This document shows, piece by piece, positions 46,655 through 58,600 of a DNA stretch of 64,000 nt (positions are counted from its first letter, which is position 1; each line of letters starts with the position of its first letter). A program made the translations under genes and the position numbers. The notes beneath the pieces are model-generated. The model did no database searches. It saw nothing but the letters and a program-made list of their open reading frames with translations, and had not been told where the DNA came from. Source of the DNA: Psettodes erumei. Lineage: Eukaryota; Chordata; Actinopteri; Pleuronectiformes; Psettodidae. The stretch covers positions 1,187,001 through 1,251,000 of the forward strand of contig JAFBJZ010000827.1 of NCBI GenBank assembly GCA_016785225.1. The letters run 5' to 3'.

Positions 46655-47490
46655 ATATTCAAGAACTACAACAACTTCAGCATTAACGCAGTAACGTCAT
46701 TTCTGGTTCGTGTAAAACACGGACAGAGTGAGAGCTCTTCGTCACATTTTCTCCTCTTCCGCATTTGACCAACTTTCCCCTCCGCCAGTTCCGGTCGAGA
46801 GCCACTAGCCCTCCTGTGATTGGCTGTTTGAGCTGATACCGGTGTTCAGGTGTTCAGTACGATTGGTACCGCAGAAAGGCCTTTTGTAACTGGGTCCATT
46901 CATTGATGTGAAATAGTCGCCGCCCGACGGCTCGAACTATATCGACGGTTTCCGATGTTTATATGCCCACGTTTTATATTTAAAACCCGTAGTTGTCGCT
47001 GTGTCATATCCAGAGAGTTAATTCATATGTTAATGAGTGCATGATGTCATCAGATAAGAGCTGTTAAATAAAGTGGAAGCATCTCGCCATGATGTGTGTG
47101 AAAGCGGCTATGAGAAACGTGACTTATCTAAGTAGTAGTAGTAGTAGTAGTATCTTAGTATAAGTATTCTATGTTTATTGTGATAATTCCATGACGTCTT
47201 AACGAAACGATGGTTGTATTTTCACGTGTTCCACATAGTTGCTAAATTAGGGGAACTTGAGCTCATTTTGGTAACGTTTAACCTGCTCTGTCTGTCATTT
47301 GGCGGTTTATTGGGAACACCTGGCTGAAACTAATACCATGATCCCGCCTTCATGAAGGCAGGTGTTTCTGTTATTAAACCTACTCTCAGTGTTATAAATG
47401 GGATGGACAAAGTAGTAGAAACACCTGTCAGGATTCATTGCAGGGCCGTTGTATTAGACTCATTTATTTTTAATGTAGTTCATAGAAGTG

Positions 47491-47559
<69 letters not shown>

Positions 47560-47593
47560 TGAGTGTGAGTGTGAGTGAGAGAGAGAGAGTGAG
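47491..47593. repeat. GT microsatellite grading into GTGA/GA
   Basis: About 65 bp of perfect GT followed by GTGAGT and GAGA units in the pdcl3 upstream region. Confidence 0.95.
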
Positions 47594-47969
47594 TAACACA
47601 TGTAACGCCACCTGTTTGGTTTCAGACACAAATGGAATGCTGCGCTCGCATTCCTTATTTGGTCATAACGAGGCTCAAGTGGAAGTCGGTGTCACTTTTA
47701 TTATTGTCCCACCCGTAAAGCGAGCGTTCCGTCTTCTTTTAAACTTGATGTTTCCCTCCTTCAGCGTCAAATAAAAAACGACAAACACACCACACGTCAC
47801 ATGTTCTTAGTTAAAGTGATTTTACTTTGCTCCTGGACGTATTCTGTGCTTATTTGGGAGAGTCGACGGTTTCCGTTTTCTGCCGGAACCGGTCCGTGTG
47901 CGGTCCTTCTGTTTCCGTGTCTGGGGGAGCGCAGCGGTGTGATTTCAGAGGAGACTCTTATCTGTCGAA

Positions 47970-49756
47970 ATGCAGGTTGGTAAAGCTTTAAGAGACGTTT
48001 AAACGCTGCGGTTTAACGTTGCCGAGTGACACGTTTGTGTGTAGCTTGTTGTCCACGGTCACGTGTCTAGATGATGTCCGAGCACAGCCGTGAATCTTAG
48101 CTAGCAGCGAGACTGGGCGTATCAACAGCTTAAATGTTAGCCTCAGTTTTAGCTAGCCGATTGCTTCATCTTCCAAACTTGAACAGAACACACCTTAAAA
48201 AAAAAAAACAACAACAACAGGTAGACATGAAATTATCCTATACTAGGAATGTCTTTAAAAGTCTTTACACTCCTCCTGCTAATCTAGTCCAGATTGGACA
48301 AATCAACATTTTTTTATTCAGCATCTTAAAATCTTCAGAAATACATCACATACCAGATCTTAAAAACAGAATAACCGGATTACTGTATGTGCCATTTCTC
48401 CCTTAGGACCCAAATGAAGATACAGAGTGGAATGATATCCTGAGGAAGAAAGGCATTCTTCCTCCCAAAGAGATCCCTAAAGATGAGGAAGAGGAGGAGC
48501 TGGCCCTCCAGCAGCAGCAGTCTGTTGGTAAGAGAGACAGTGTGGCATTCTGTGTACAGTGTGTATATATATCAGTATTTATTTATGGCTTACTGTGGGG
48601 GAGGCAGGTTTAAAGTGTCAAACAATTGATTTGACCCATGGTTTTGGTTTTATTCGCAGAGGTACAAATGAAAACCTCATATCTGACTGATCACTGAGTG
48701 TTAGATTATTTTCAGAACTGCTGTTTCTCTGAACAGTTAAAACGTACGAGAGCATGACACTGGAAGAACTGGAGGAGAATGAAGATGAGTTTAGTGAGGA
48801 AGATGAGGCTGCCATTGAAATGTATAGGTGAGTAGAGGCTTGGTGCATATCATGACAGGGTCGATGAAAATATTTCAGTTGAAAATGTACGTACCTTCTT
48901 CAGGTATGAGTGTTTGAATCTGTGATGAAGTGCGTCGTCTTTCTGCAGACAGAAGCGTCTCGCAGAGTGGAAGGCATCTCAGATGAAGAACGTGTTCTCG
49001 GAGCTGGGGGAGATCTCGGGGCAGGACTACGTCAAGGAGGTCAACCAGGCCGGAGAGGGCATCTGGGTGGTGCTGCACCTTTACAAACAGGGGTAGGTTC
49101 CTCCAGCCACGAGAAACAGGAACACTTGAAGGGTTATTGAACCAGGGCAGAAAATATGTGAACTGTCGTTGATGCTGTTTTTATGCTTCTAAGCATAAAC
49201 ATATGTCAAACATTCTCTGATTCCAGCTTCTTAAATATGTTTTTTTTTAACATTTTCATTCCATTGTAAATTGAACTGTCCTTTTCCTGTTTCCCAGCAT
49301 CCCCCTGTGCACCCTCATCAACCAGCACCTGAGCACCTTGGCCAGGAAGTTCCCGCAGACCAAGTTCCTCAAGTCCATCTCCACCACCTGCATCCCCAAC
49401 TACCCCGACCGCAACCTGCCCACCATTTTTGTCTATTTTGAGGGAGAGATGAAGGCCCAGTTCATCGGCCCCCTCGTCTTTGGGGGCATGAACCTCAAAG
49501 TTGAAGGTAGGACACCCTGAATTACCAAACACAAAGTCTCATCTAGTGCATTTCACATCATATATCATGAGTGAACTTTTTTTAACCTGTCCTTGTCTCT
49601 CTTCCAGAGCTGGAGTGGAGGTTATCAGAGGCGGGGGCAGTGAAGACAGACCTAGAGGAAAACCCCAAGAAGCAGATTGAAGACAAGCTAATGTCATCGA
49701 TCAGATGTTCGCTCCCTACAAGGAAGGACAGTGACTCTGAGGACGAGGACTATTAG
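47970..49756 (+). CDS. pdcl3: phosducin-like protein 3 (PhLP2A, VIAF), complete
   Basis: Six exons: 47,970-47,975 (MQ only), 48,407-48,527, 48,737-48,827, 48,949-49,092, 49,298-49,506 and 49,608-49,756. They total 720 nt, or 239 aa, the same length as human PDCL3. The protein begins MQDPNEDTEWNDILRKKGIL and has an acidic N-terminal helical part. It continues with a thioredoxin-like fold (GEGIWVVLHLYKQ, STTCIPNYPDRNLPT, FIGPLVFGGMNL) and ends in an acidic DSDSEDEDY tail. PDCL3 is a cytosolic co-chaperone of the CCT/TRiC complex (tubulin and actin folding) and has been linked to VEGFR2 stability and caspase regulation (family knowledge). The two-codon first exon is typical of this gene. It diverges from tbc1d8 and converges on nms. 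Confidence 0.98.
47976..48406 (+). other. pdcl3 intron 1 (431 bp)
   Basis: Donor GTTGGT and acceptor CCCTTAG. Nothing coding is visible inside. The first intron of this gene commonly follows a minimal coding exon. Confidence 0.7.
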
Positions 49757-51004
49757 AAAGAAAACCAACCCAGAGAGACCATGTGGCTGCTCAGCTCAGA
49801 GGACCATGAAACATTTGATGACACTTTGTGCAGAGACGGCATCTCCTTCACGAGCAAGTACATTTCATATTTTAGCCATGTAGGGGGCGCTCTCACGCAC
49901 AGATCTGTCCTGCTCAGGGGACTTTGACAGGGGCACTTGGCTGGAGAGAGCCACCCTGTGGCGTCTCCATGGGGGAAAACACAACAATCAACAGTTTGTA
50001 ATTTGAATAACATCCAGCTGCATCACGGGAATCTTAACAAAAGCATCAAAGACATATTTTTAACTTTTTTATTACGTTTCATGGTAATTTTGTCACAAAA
50101 TGTTTATGTACATTTAAAGTAAATGTGAGTTCACCTCTTTGCCACAATAATTGTTGCTGGTTTTTTCCCCAAGTGCTATTTTTTCTGGAATCTGTGTCAC
50201 TGTTGACTATAAATGATTTGCTTCAGATCTTACATTGAGTGATTTGTTTGTTTCGTGACACCCGTTTCTTGCGTAACAGCGCATCATGCCACATTTGTGC
50301 TTGGCAACATTTCACGTCGACTTAAAAACACAAGTTTGGAAGCAGGAAGACACATGGCAGCCATGACAGTGCAGTTCTATGTATATATATATATTTTTTT
50401 ACCCATACAATAATTTAGTTTTCTGTCAACACAAAGTTTGTCTGAGGAGACGTGTCGGAGATGCTGCGTGTCGCTCCCTCAGTTGATTCTTGGGGCGTGA
50501 TGCTCTTCTCGCTTCTTCTTCTGCTGGATCTGATTTCCTTTCTTTGTTTTTCAGATTTTTCTCTTACAACAACCCCCCCCCCAGCAGCCCTCAGATCTTC
50601 TGGTTCATTAGCAAGAAACAGAGAGAGAAAAGTCAGTGTCGGTGAATCAGACCTGAACAGGGACATTGTTTAACCTGATTTATACTGGCTCCTTCTTTAT
50701 CATGTTTCACTGCAGGTGAACTCTTCATAGGCAAAAGAGAAATAGTGATCTGTCACGTGCTGTCCACTTTCTCATGTGTTACCAGATCATTAATGGAGGG
50801 GAGAAATAAAAAGTGATCTCCTGCTTCTCAAATTTAGATTCTTTTTTCTTCAACTATCCTGTAGGTTTTTTTCCCTTTTATTTTTAATGAAATAATTCAG
50901 TGCATTGGCAAATATGTTGGTTTGCTTTTTGGCAGAGAGTTGGTTAAATATGAAGCCACAGCCAGATATTCAACATTTACCAAACTGGAGAGTAGGATTG
51001 ATCA
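49757..51004. other. pdcl3 3' UTR and convergent gap with nms
   Basis: A possible AATAAA for pdcl3 is at 50,805-50,810. I found nothing encoding an FRPRN-type peptide on the minus strand here, which matters for nms. Confidence 0.55.
50805..50810 (+). terminator. pdcl3: possible pdcl3 poly(A) signal
   Basis: First AATAAA on the plus strand after the pdcl3 stop, about 1,050 bp downstream. A long 3' UTR would follow. Confidence 0.4.
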
Positions 51005-51010
51005 TTTAAT
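51005..51010 (-). terminator. nms: possible nms poly(A) signal (ATTAAA)
   Basis: ATTAAA on the minus strand (TTTAAT on plus) about 70 bp beyond the TAG at 51,080. Confidence 0.4.
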
Positions 51011-51079
51011 ATAGTATTTCTTGTTCATCCTCCTCCTTGCGGCACTTTCATACGTTCCCTGTGGGGGGCGGTCACAACC

Positions 51080-53313
51080 CTATTTTTCATCTTCTGTGAG
51101 ATCTTGTCCCTGTCCTGAAAACAGAACATCAGGTGTGAGCCGTCTCACCAGAAGCAGCACCTTCTTTCTTCTCTGGGAAAGCTTGGGCGAAAGTCGCATC
51201 AGAGGGTGAACAGAGTGAGACTGGAGGAGGAAAGAGTAGAGTCCAGTTTTACCAGTGTTCACATTCACAGTACCACTGTAAAAGTACAAAATGCTACGGT
51301 GGGAGTACTCGCAGTAAAGTAGATTATACTGCTACTGAGGTGAAGTCCGAGGAATCAGTCCAGTGAATGAGAAACTTTCTTTACAATCATTTTCACTTTG
51401 GTCAGATTCTCATTCACTTCTGTTATTGGATGGTTTCTCATCAAATTTACCCCGAGAGAAAGAGATTTAAATTAAAGTTCACATCATGTTTGCATTGTAA
51501 TATTATTTTTTTTGAAGTGATGACTCGGCATTCTAGCACCATTGAACCAGAAGCAGCGCTCAAATCAACAACAGGCGACTCTTGACTGTCAGCCACTCGC
51601 TTGAACCGATCCGACATTTGAAGATGATCACGATGAATCAAAAAGCGGTTTGTTTGCTCCTCTGCTCACCTCTTGCTGTACAGCTCCGACAGAGTTACGT
51701 GCTTTGGAGTAATGAAACAGAAACTGAAAAAAAGAGAAATAATAGTCAGTGAGATGCTGCTGCTGAACACATGGTTGAAAATAGACACAACTGGGGAGGA
51801 AAACTCACTCTTTTGAAAATGTTCTGGGCTTGTTCCTGTGGGAAACACGATGGCAAGTGAATGACAGGAGGCACGTTAAAAATCTCAGTTAGTTGCTACT
51901 GATCAGATGTTCCTGATGATTGATTGATTTACAGCTTCATATTCCTTTCATTAGCGTAGTTGTAGTTTTAACCAGATTTAGTAAATCCTCACACAAAATC
52001 CAATCTGAGGGTCAGAGGTGAACAATGATCTCCACAGTGATGTGTTTATATTAGTCATATGAAGATGTCACTGTTAATATATATATAAGTCTATAACAGA
52101 AGCTTTTGTATATAACATCATGTACCTTTTACACTGATCTTAAAAGTGTTTGTTTTTACCTCGTTCTGGCCTCTCCACAGAACGTCACTCAAATCTTCTC
52201 TCTGGTCACCGCGCTCCTGCAGACACAGTTGTCAGTTAACAGCAGATTTGCCAACACTGTAGAAACACAATGTGAAAACAGTCTAAAAACTTTCTGGGCT
52301 TTAAACTGAGTCGCAAGAAAATCCTGAGGTCCACCAAACATTCAGGCCCAACTTCGTTTCTCCTCCACACAGCTGCTCCCTAAGTGTTTGGATTCAACAC
52401 ATATGCAGGTCAGTGGGACCTGTGGAGTTGTTCTCTGGTCCAATAATACTTTCATGTTTTTACTTTAAACAGATCATAGGTGGTGATGACACAATGTTGT
52501 GTAACCACTGAGTTAGAACAGGAGATGCTTTGGAAGCTGTTGATTAAAGTGAGGACTTTTCTGGGGTTTTTTTTCTTCTAATAGCGTTCATGTCTTTTCT
52601 CACAACCTGAAAATTATTTATCATAAGGGCTCAAACATCTCAGGAGGAAATGGAACCACAATGTGGTGATGTAGTTTAAGTGAGCACAAATGTAGAATGA
52701 AAAGATAATTCACTACCTTTCTTAACACAATGCCGTCTTCCCACTGATCATAAGGACTGGCATCTGGATAAAAAGCACACGTCAGGACTAATAAGTACAG
52801 TATTACAGATGAATAATAATCAATAACAATCAATCAGCTGCTGATAAATCAATTAATTCAAAGCCTCAGTAGGTTTCTGGCTAATCAAAGAGCAAAATAA
52901 AAGGAGAAATGCTTGAAGACAATATACACTAATCAATTCTTCACAGACCCAGTCATTGTCAGTGCCTGTTTACTACAGGTCTATGAAGAATTAGTAAATT
53001 ACTCGACAGTAATTTTGGTAATTTATTTAATACCACATAAAGTACAGTATGTTTATCCCCAAAGAATCTCAGTGTGAGTTTAAAGAAAGTAATTTGTAGA
53101 ATTTACAACTTTAACTTTACTGTATTATATCTCCTACCAGTGCCCATCATTTTAGTCATTTTTACAGGTGAGCGTTAGATGTAGTGGAGTAAGTCTCTGT
53201 TTTAAAAGAGCTGTTAGTCCATTTAAATATCATCACCCACCTGTTGAGCTCCAACATCCGAGAAACCAGAACAAACAAAAAAGAAAAAGTTGTCGCACAC
53301 TTGGCAGAGTCAT
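51080..53313 (-). CDS. nms: neuromedin S-type prohormone lacking a recognisable neuromedin core
   Basis: Six exons in transcript order: 53,313-53,241 (signal peptide MTLPSVRQLFLFCLFWFLGC), 52,763-52,717, 52,216-52,160, 51,835-51,809, 51,723-51,670 and 51,220-51,080. They give 399 nt, or 132 aa; all phases agree and borders are GT-AG. Exon 4 ends IFKR, a dibasic cleavage site just before exon 5 FLFHYSKARNS. Exon 6 has SVHPLMRLSPKLSQRRKK. NIFKR/FLFHYSK and VHPLM match the precursor-related peptide of mammalian NMS, and NMS neighbours PDCL3 in human. After RRKK the frame continues VLLLVRRLTPD to TAG, with no FLFRPRN-G segment. An alternative donor at 51,148 or 51,160 exists, but the nearest acceptor is too close for a normal intron. 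The product is secreted, and the peptide likely released is the 34-residue stretch after KR. The gene assignment is firm to the family; the 3' structure is uncertain. Confidence 0.82.
51836..53240 (-). other. nms introns 1-3
   Basis: Introns of 477, 500 and 324 bp around the exons at 52,717-52,763 and 52,160-52,216. AT-rich, with nothing else recognised. Confidence 0.6.
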
Positions 53314-53391
53314 GTCTGTGTGTCTGTACGTCCTCGCTCCTCTTCCACACTAAATATTTGCGCGCTCTGTTTCGTTCTGCAGCCGGTCTGC

Positions 53392-53490
53392 TCGGTTCGG
53401 TTCGGTTTGGCTCGGCTCGTCTCGTCTCGTTTCCCCGAACAGCTGTGCGGTCCGAACTGCCGTGCCCTCTGCCCGCCGCAGTTTTAAAAC
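53392..53490 (-). promoter_or_regulatory. nms: putative nms core promoter
   Basis: On the minus strand a TATA-like GTTTTAAAAC (53,481-53,490) is followed about 50 bp downstream by an imperfect GAACC/GAGAC pentamer run (53,392-53,432). The ATG lies about 80 bp beyond that. The GC content is higher than in the surrounding sequence. The transcription start is not known. Confidence 0.4.
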
Positions 53491-53499
53491 GCACGCAAC

Positions 53500-56400
53500 T
53501 TTGCAAGGGCAAAGACATGCATCGTCTCATGCGCAGAGGTGACCAATCACACCGACCCCGGTCATCAGCACGCCCGCCTGCGCAAATCAAACGCACCCCC
53601 TCCCCAATTTCTCTCTCTCTCTCTCACTCAGACACATTTATGGGAATACCACTGTACTGGAAATACGGTGCTGTTTTTTTTTTTAAACACAGCTGATGTA
53701 ACGTGAGAGTTGACGTCAGGTTTTTACAAAGCATGATATGACTGGACCCTTAATGAGCCTGTAAAGGGGAAATGGATGAAACCCCCTGATGAATAGCAGC
53801 CGATGAACTCCATTAAAAGTAGTGGTGGAACTCATGTATCACTCGTGTGGTTCAGGTGGAAAGAGCAGCCCATTTAACAGAGCTGGATTTTTTTTTGTGA
53901 GTTGTGTCTTATAAGGAAGGAGGCTCCTGTTTTTGATTGACTACAGAGGAATTTGCCGTGTAATGTTGTACTGTATTTACATAGTTGTTTGAGATCATTG
54001 GAATGGAGAAAAAAAAATAGATCTTTGAATGTCGCCTGATTGACGGGCTGGTTTTTCTGAGGCTTTCTGCTGAGGCTGCACATGGTTGGGTCAGGATTTC
54101 ACAGACTCAAATGTTTGTTTTCGTCACAAAAAGAGATAAATGGAGCATCATCCCTGTGTGCACGCTCACAAGAAACATCCCCATGTGACGACATGTGTGT
54201 GTCATCTAAAGGCAGTCCAACAACAGCGCTTTTAACATCTCACTTTCAATCTCATCTTCCTCCGGTGACTTGAGCCACAGTGGAATCTTTAACACCCTCG
54301 CTTATTTCTGGTAAGACGGTCCCGGTGAGGGTTCCCCTGGTGTCGTCCTCCACGGAGGGCGTGTCGCTCGTGTTAACAGGGTTCCTCAAAGTGCTCCTTT
54401 TTCTCACCTGCTGAGAAGCAGCGTAAGCAGGAACCTCTCGCCACTTTCTGAGTCATCTTGTGTTTAGACCGAGCTTCTGGTAAACCTGGATTATTGATAG
54501 GCCTCTGTTGTTTGCACACTTTCACCTCTGCAGCTCCTGTATTTGCTTGATGAAGGGTTTGCTATATGGGCTTTCATTTTTAATGAGCCGCTTAATGTGG
54601 CATATTCGTCATGGTGTCGGTCAATGTGTGTTGTCTGTGGTATATGAATAAATGTGAAGAAAGCTAGCACCCTGGCTGCAGGACAAAAGGAAAGCCTTCC
54701 TCTGCTCCTGTACGTGAGTCAGACAGTTGATCCAGAGCCGGGCTGCCTGATGTTTTATTGAACCGATCAGATGACAGACTTGATGTTTGCTTGATGTTTC
54801 CAGGTTGTGCTCCAATGTGGACACAGTATGTTGTTCTGTTCAGGGATTAACTGCTCAGGTGGACAGGAGACAGGGAGCGACATTTCACTGATTCCTAAAT
54901 TCACTCCCAAATCTAAACTTTTCTGGGAAGAGGGAAAGCGTCACATAATTTGGCTGAATTGTCACATTTCAGGTGATGACACTTTGTCTTTTTAAGAGAT
55001 GAGGAAAAATCAAGCAAATTTAGCAAAAGGATTAAAAAGGCATTCTTGTCCCCAGCACTCTTTGTGAATATGTAGAAATATGACCTTTTGGTGAAGCTCA
55101 TTTACTGTTTTGTTTTCTATTTTGTTAGTCCTGTGATCTTGTCTGTTTACACCAGTAGTTTTATTCCATTTTGCACAACTGCGAATAACAAGCAATGTAT
55201 TCAAATCCACCACATCTGTAAACTAATAAGAGCTGTTGAGCCGCACTGATTGAGCCACACATCGCTGTCGTGTGGCAGAGATAAAAAAGCAATAAACTCT
55301 AAGGAGTGTTGACTCTTGAATCTTTCCAGTGCGCAGCGCTTCATGAAGATCTGGTAATCACAGTCCATCTCGTGTGATTGGCCTGCACAAAAAGCAAAGG
55401 AAATAGGAGCCGTGGAGCTGCGGCGAAGCAGCTGAAGTGCTTCTTATCCGCTTTCCCATTTTGAAAGATGGACATGACACTTTCAGAGCCACAGTGTGAC
55501 AAATCCAAGTGCTGGATGAGGAATATGAGGCACAGTGACAGTCCTGACTGGAAAAGCAAAGCATTCCTGGTTCTTTCAGTTTCAGTTTTCTATGGGTGTA
55601 TTTGACATTCAAAACTTTCCTTTATTTCATATTTTCAAAACACCGCCTTCATATTTTCTTTTGTTGCACACATCAGGCAAGGAAATTTGTTTGGATTAGT
55701 ACCAAAGAGGTTGAAAATCTTTTTTGTAGTGCAGTGGATGGAACCATACAGTGAAAGGAAATGCCTTTAAAACTGCAGTAAAGACCCTCTGAGCTTCAGC
55801 CATGCAGGCAACATGGAGCGAGACAGTACAGCTCTGTCTGTTGGTCTGTCAGGAACAAAATATGTCAACAGTTATTGGATGGATTGTTATGGTATTTGGA
55901 GGATGTCTTTACCTAATGTCACTGTCAGGTCAAAATCTTGATATTTATTTAGTATTTTAAGATGGTGAAAAGTGTGAATATTAAACCTTCCTCTGTGATG
56001 ACATTTGCATGGTGAGCATGCCACCCCACATAGCTTCTTCTTCAAAGAGAGTCACGATTTTGTCCTTCAGATAAATAATGTGAGACGTAGACAGAATCGT
56101 CATTATAACACTACGTGAAAGGCTCAGGCTGTAGTGTGTGAGCTGCTGTCAGAGAGTTGACTTCATGCGTAACAGGGAGAGTCATGTGTTGTCTCCACAG
56201 TGGATGTGACCCCGTCTGAACAGACGTAGGCTAATTAATGAGAAACACCACCCTCAGGCTGTCTTAACAACATTTTACCAGATTAATCCGACTTCTAAAT
56301 GAATCCTGTTCAAAGGTCTTAACATAACTAATAGGTGGTAGTATAATGGTTGAAGAAATGCTTCCGTAACTGCTTCTCCTCTGTTTGCATGAGGGGACTC

Positions 56401-58600
56401 TACTTTTTCATCACTAACACCAGTGGCTTACTGCTGCGCTGGGCTTTAAAAACAAAAAAACAAAAAAAAAAAAGACCCCAGGCTCCTCACAGTGGCCATG
56501 TAGTGGCCAGTGAAGCTCTCGGGCTCAGTTCTCATAACCAGCACAGTCATACACGCCTGAGGTGTGTGTGACCATCGACCTGTTTCATTAAGTCCTACAG
56601 AGGCACTCGTAGATTTCACCCTGTCAAAGGAGACGTTCTCACCGCAGGCCTTCATGCTCCGCTCTGAAGTCACGCTTATCTAATATGTAATATTTCTGGA
56701 TGAGACCTCTATATCTTCTTTAGGGTTAACTGGCCACAGGTAAAAATGGTTGTGTGTTTGCAGTGAAATGGACCATTTTGAATGCCAGAAGTCAGTTGAG
56801 GCGATGGATGTTGACCGTTTTCTGTTTGGGGGTATTTTGCCTTATAAACGATCAGCAGAGACAGATAAATCTGTCGCATCAGTTCTATTCGATCGATCTA
56901 TTCTCTGTGACATGAATGCCGTAGAGGTTGCTAGGAGCAGATAACGTTTGTGGTGTTGAGGGAGCAAACACAATCATTTCAGAGTTGTTATTTCTATAAA
57001 CTGACTTACAGGTTGTCGGCTTAGTCAGTCTCATCAGCACTTTTTGCAGTTTTATTTTGGAAAAGATTCATGGCTCTGCTGAGGACTTAGGATGTTAGCC
57101 TTAGAATTAGGTCCCCACCCTTAATTCTGCTCAGAAGAGTGAGGATGAACTGTTTTCCACCAAGTTGACAGGATATTTAAAAGCTGCACCCTTTTGTTTT
57201 TATAATAAAGGTGCCCTGTGACTGTTTCTTTTCAAGCTACAATACACAAGCTCTGGAAATCAAGCTAGTGCTAGCATGAGACCCGAGAGCAAAGTGCTTC
57301 AGCCTGTAAGTTCGCCATAGCTACGTCTTCCACAGCGATGCTATTAGGATAACTACCTTGGTCACATGTGCTAGTTTAGTTAGTATCCTGCAGAAAACTG
57401 GATTAGCGTAGCTAACAGGATATACTGTATTGTGATTTAAAGAGGTTTTGCAATCTGTTAGCAATCGCTTTCCGCCAGCGCTGCCTCACCTCAGGATATG
57501 ATGTTTTAAAACTCTTATTCATGGAGTCCATTGTGCAGTTTTCTGCTCATGTTCTTTAAAAAAAAAAAAAGCCAGTTTGATCTTGATGGGTGACCTTCAG
57601 CTGCAACATGAACATGAAGACGACTTCTCTGTTGCAGCTCCATCCCTCTGATGACAGTGTGTGTGACAGTAATGTCGGTGTCTCAGGGCAATACTGTGCG
57701 CAAAACATTCCTCAACAAAAATTGGCCATTAGCTTCCCAACCACCCCTGACGACCATCTCCTTGTCGTCATATACATAGGTTGACATATGTGCCGCTGCT
57801 ACCTGTGGGATGCTCTCACCGGCAATAGAGCATGATGGGAAAGTGTCCCGCAGTTTTCCTCGCAGCCTTCTGGACTGATTGGTTTGTTGTAGCAGCTGCT
57901 TCATCACGTCGAACGTTTTGTGGTTTTTCAGATGGTCTGATGTTGGATTGTGCCTGATTGCTGCCTCTGCTTGTGTGTATGTGTGTTTGATTTGCTCTGG
58001 CATCCTCCTAAAGGGTAGAAGTGTTGCCGTTTGATTGCATATGATTGTGCCAAAAAACATGAGAGTAAAATGAGCTCAACAGAACCGAGATGACAGAAAA
58101 CTTGTTTCCCCATTTTGGGTAGCTTTGCCGTTTAAAGGATAAAGGCTGGAAAAATTCTTTCTTTTACTTATTGTCATCAAATCCCATCAAGAGGCCAAAA
58201 CTACTGGTTTGTGTGTCAGATATATCTTCTGTGCCATATAGAGCTCAATGGGTGACATGTCCCTTCACTGGCATGAACAGAAGACAGGATATTGATGCCT
58301 GAGAATATTACATTAAATTTTCATGGGCTTTGCTGGCAGCAAGAAAAATTAGGATTATTCTATATACTAACATGACTATGTATATGCAAAATCAAGCCAT
58401 GTAACTGTACATTTGTCTCTGTAAGGTGCTACAAAAGCAACCAGATTTTCTCCAGAGTTGACTTTTAACTGGAGAAAAGGATTCCTGATTTTCTTTTCTT
58501 TTCTTTGTCGGGGTGTTTATCAAGCTCTGGCATTAAGGAGCGAGTCAACATCACTTTGTTGTTGAGGCACATCAATGCTCTTCCCCTTATTAACCCCATA
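53500..58600. other. intergenic region, first part
   Basis: About 5 kb upstream of nms without a gene I can support. Open frames on both strands are short, lack homology and splice context, and change base composition randomly. A short GA/CT-rich run occurs near 53,610-53,628. No full mobile element is evident. Confidence 0.65.

Larger units (their letters stand above)
46145..47969. promoter_or_regulatory. divergent promoter region between tbc1d8 (-) and pdcl3 (+)
   Basis: The 1.8 kb between the two start codons must hold both promoters and 5' UTRs. Two inverted CCAAT boxes (ATTGG) lie near 46,820 and 46,863, and an ETS-type CCGGAA is at 47,883-47,888, some 85 bp upstream of the pdcl3 ATG. 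No TATA box is convincing. Microsatellites at 46,604-46,654, 47,133-47,151 and 47,491-47,593 break up the region. Confidence 0.5.

Noticed and set aside
51025..51114. Separate final nms exon starting DRDKISQ
   Set aside because: The acceptor is real-looking, but the intron from either possible donor would be only 34-46 bp, below normal size. Read-through to TAG at 51,080 is simpler. It contains no FRPRN either way.
53162..53596. 144-codon minus-strand open frame as nms exon 1
   Set aside because: A different frame, starting at 53,313, gives a clear signal peptide with a donor at 53,240 and joins the next exon in phase.
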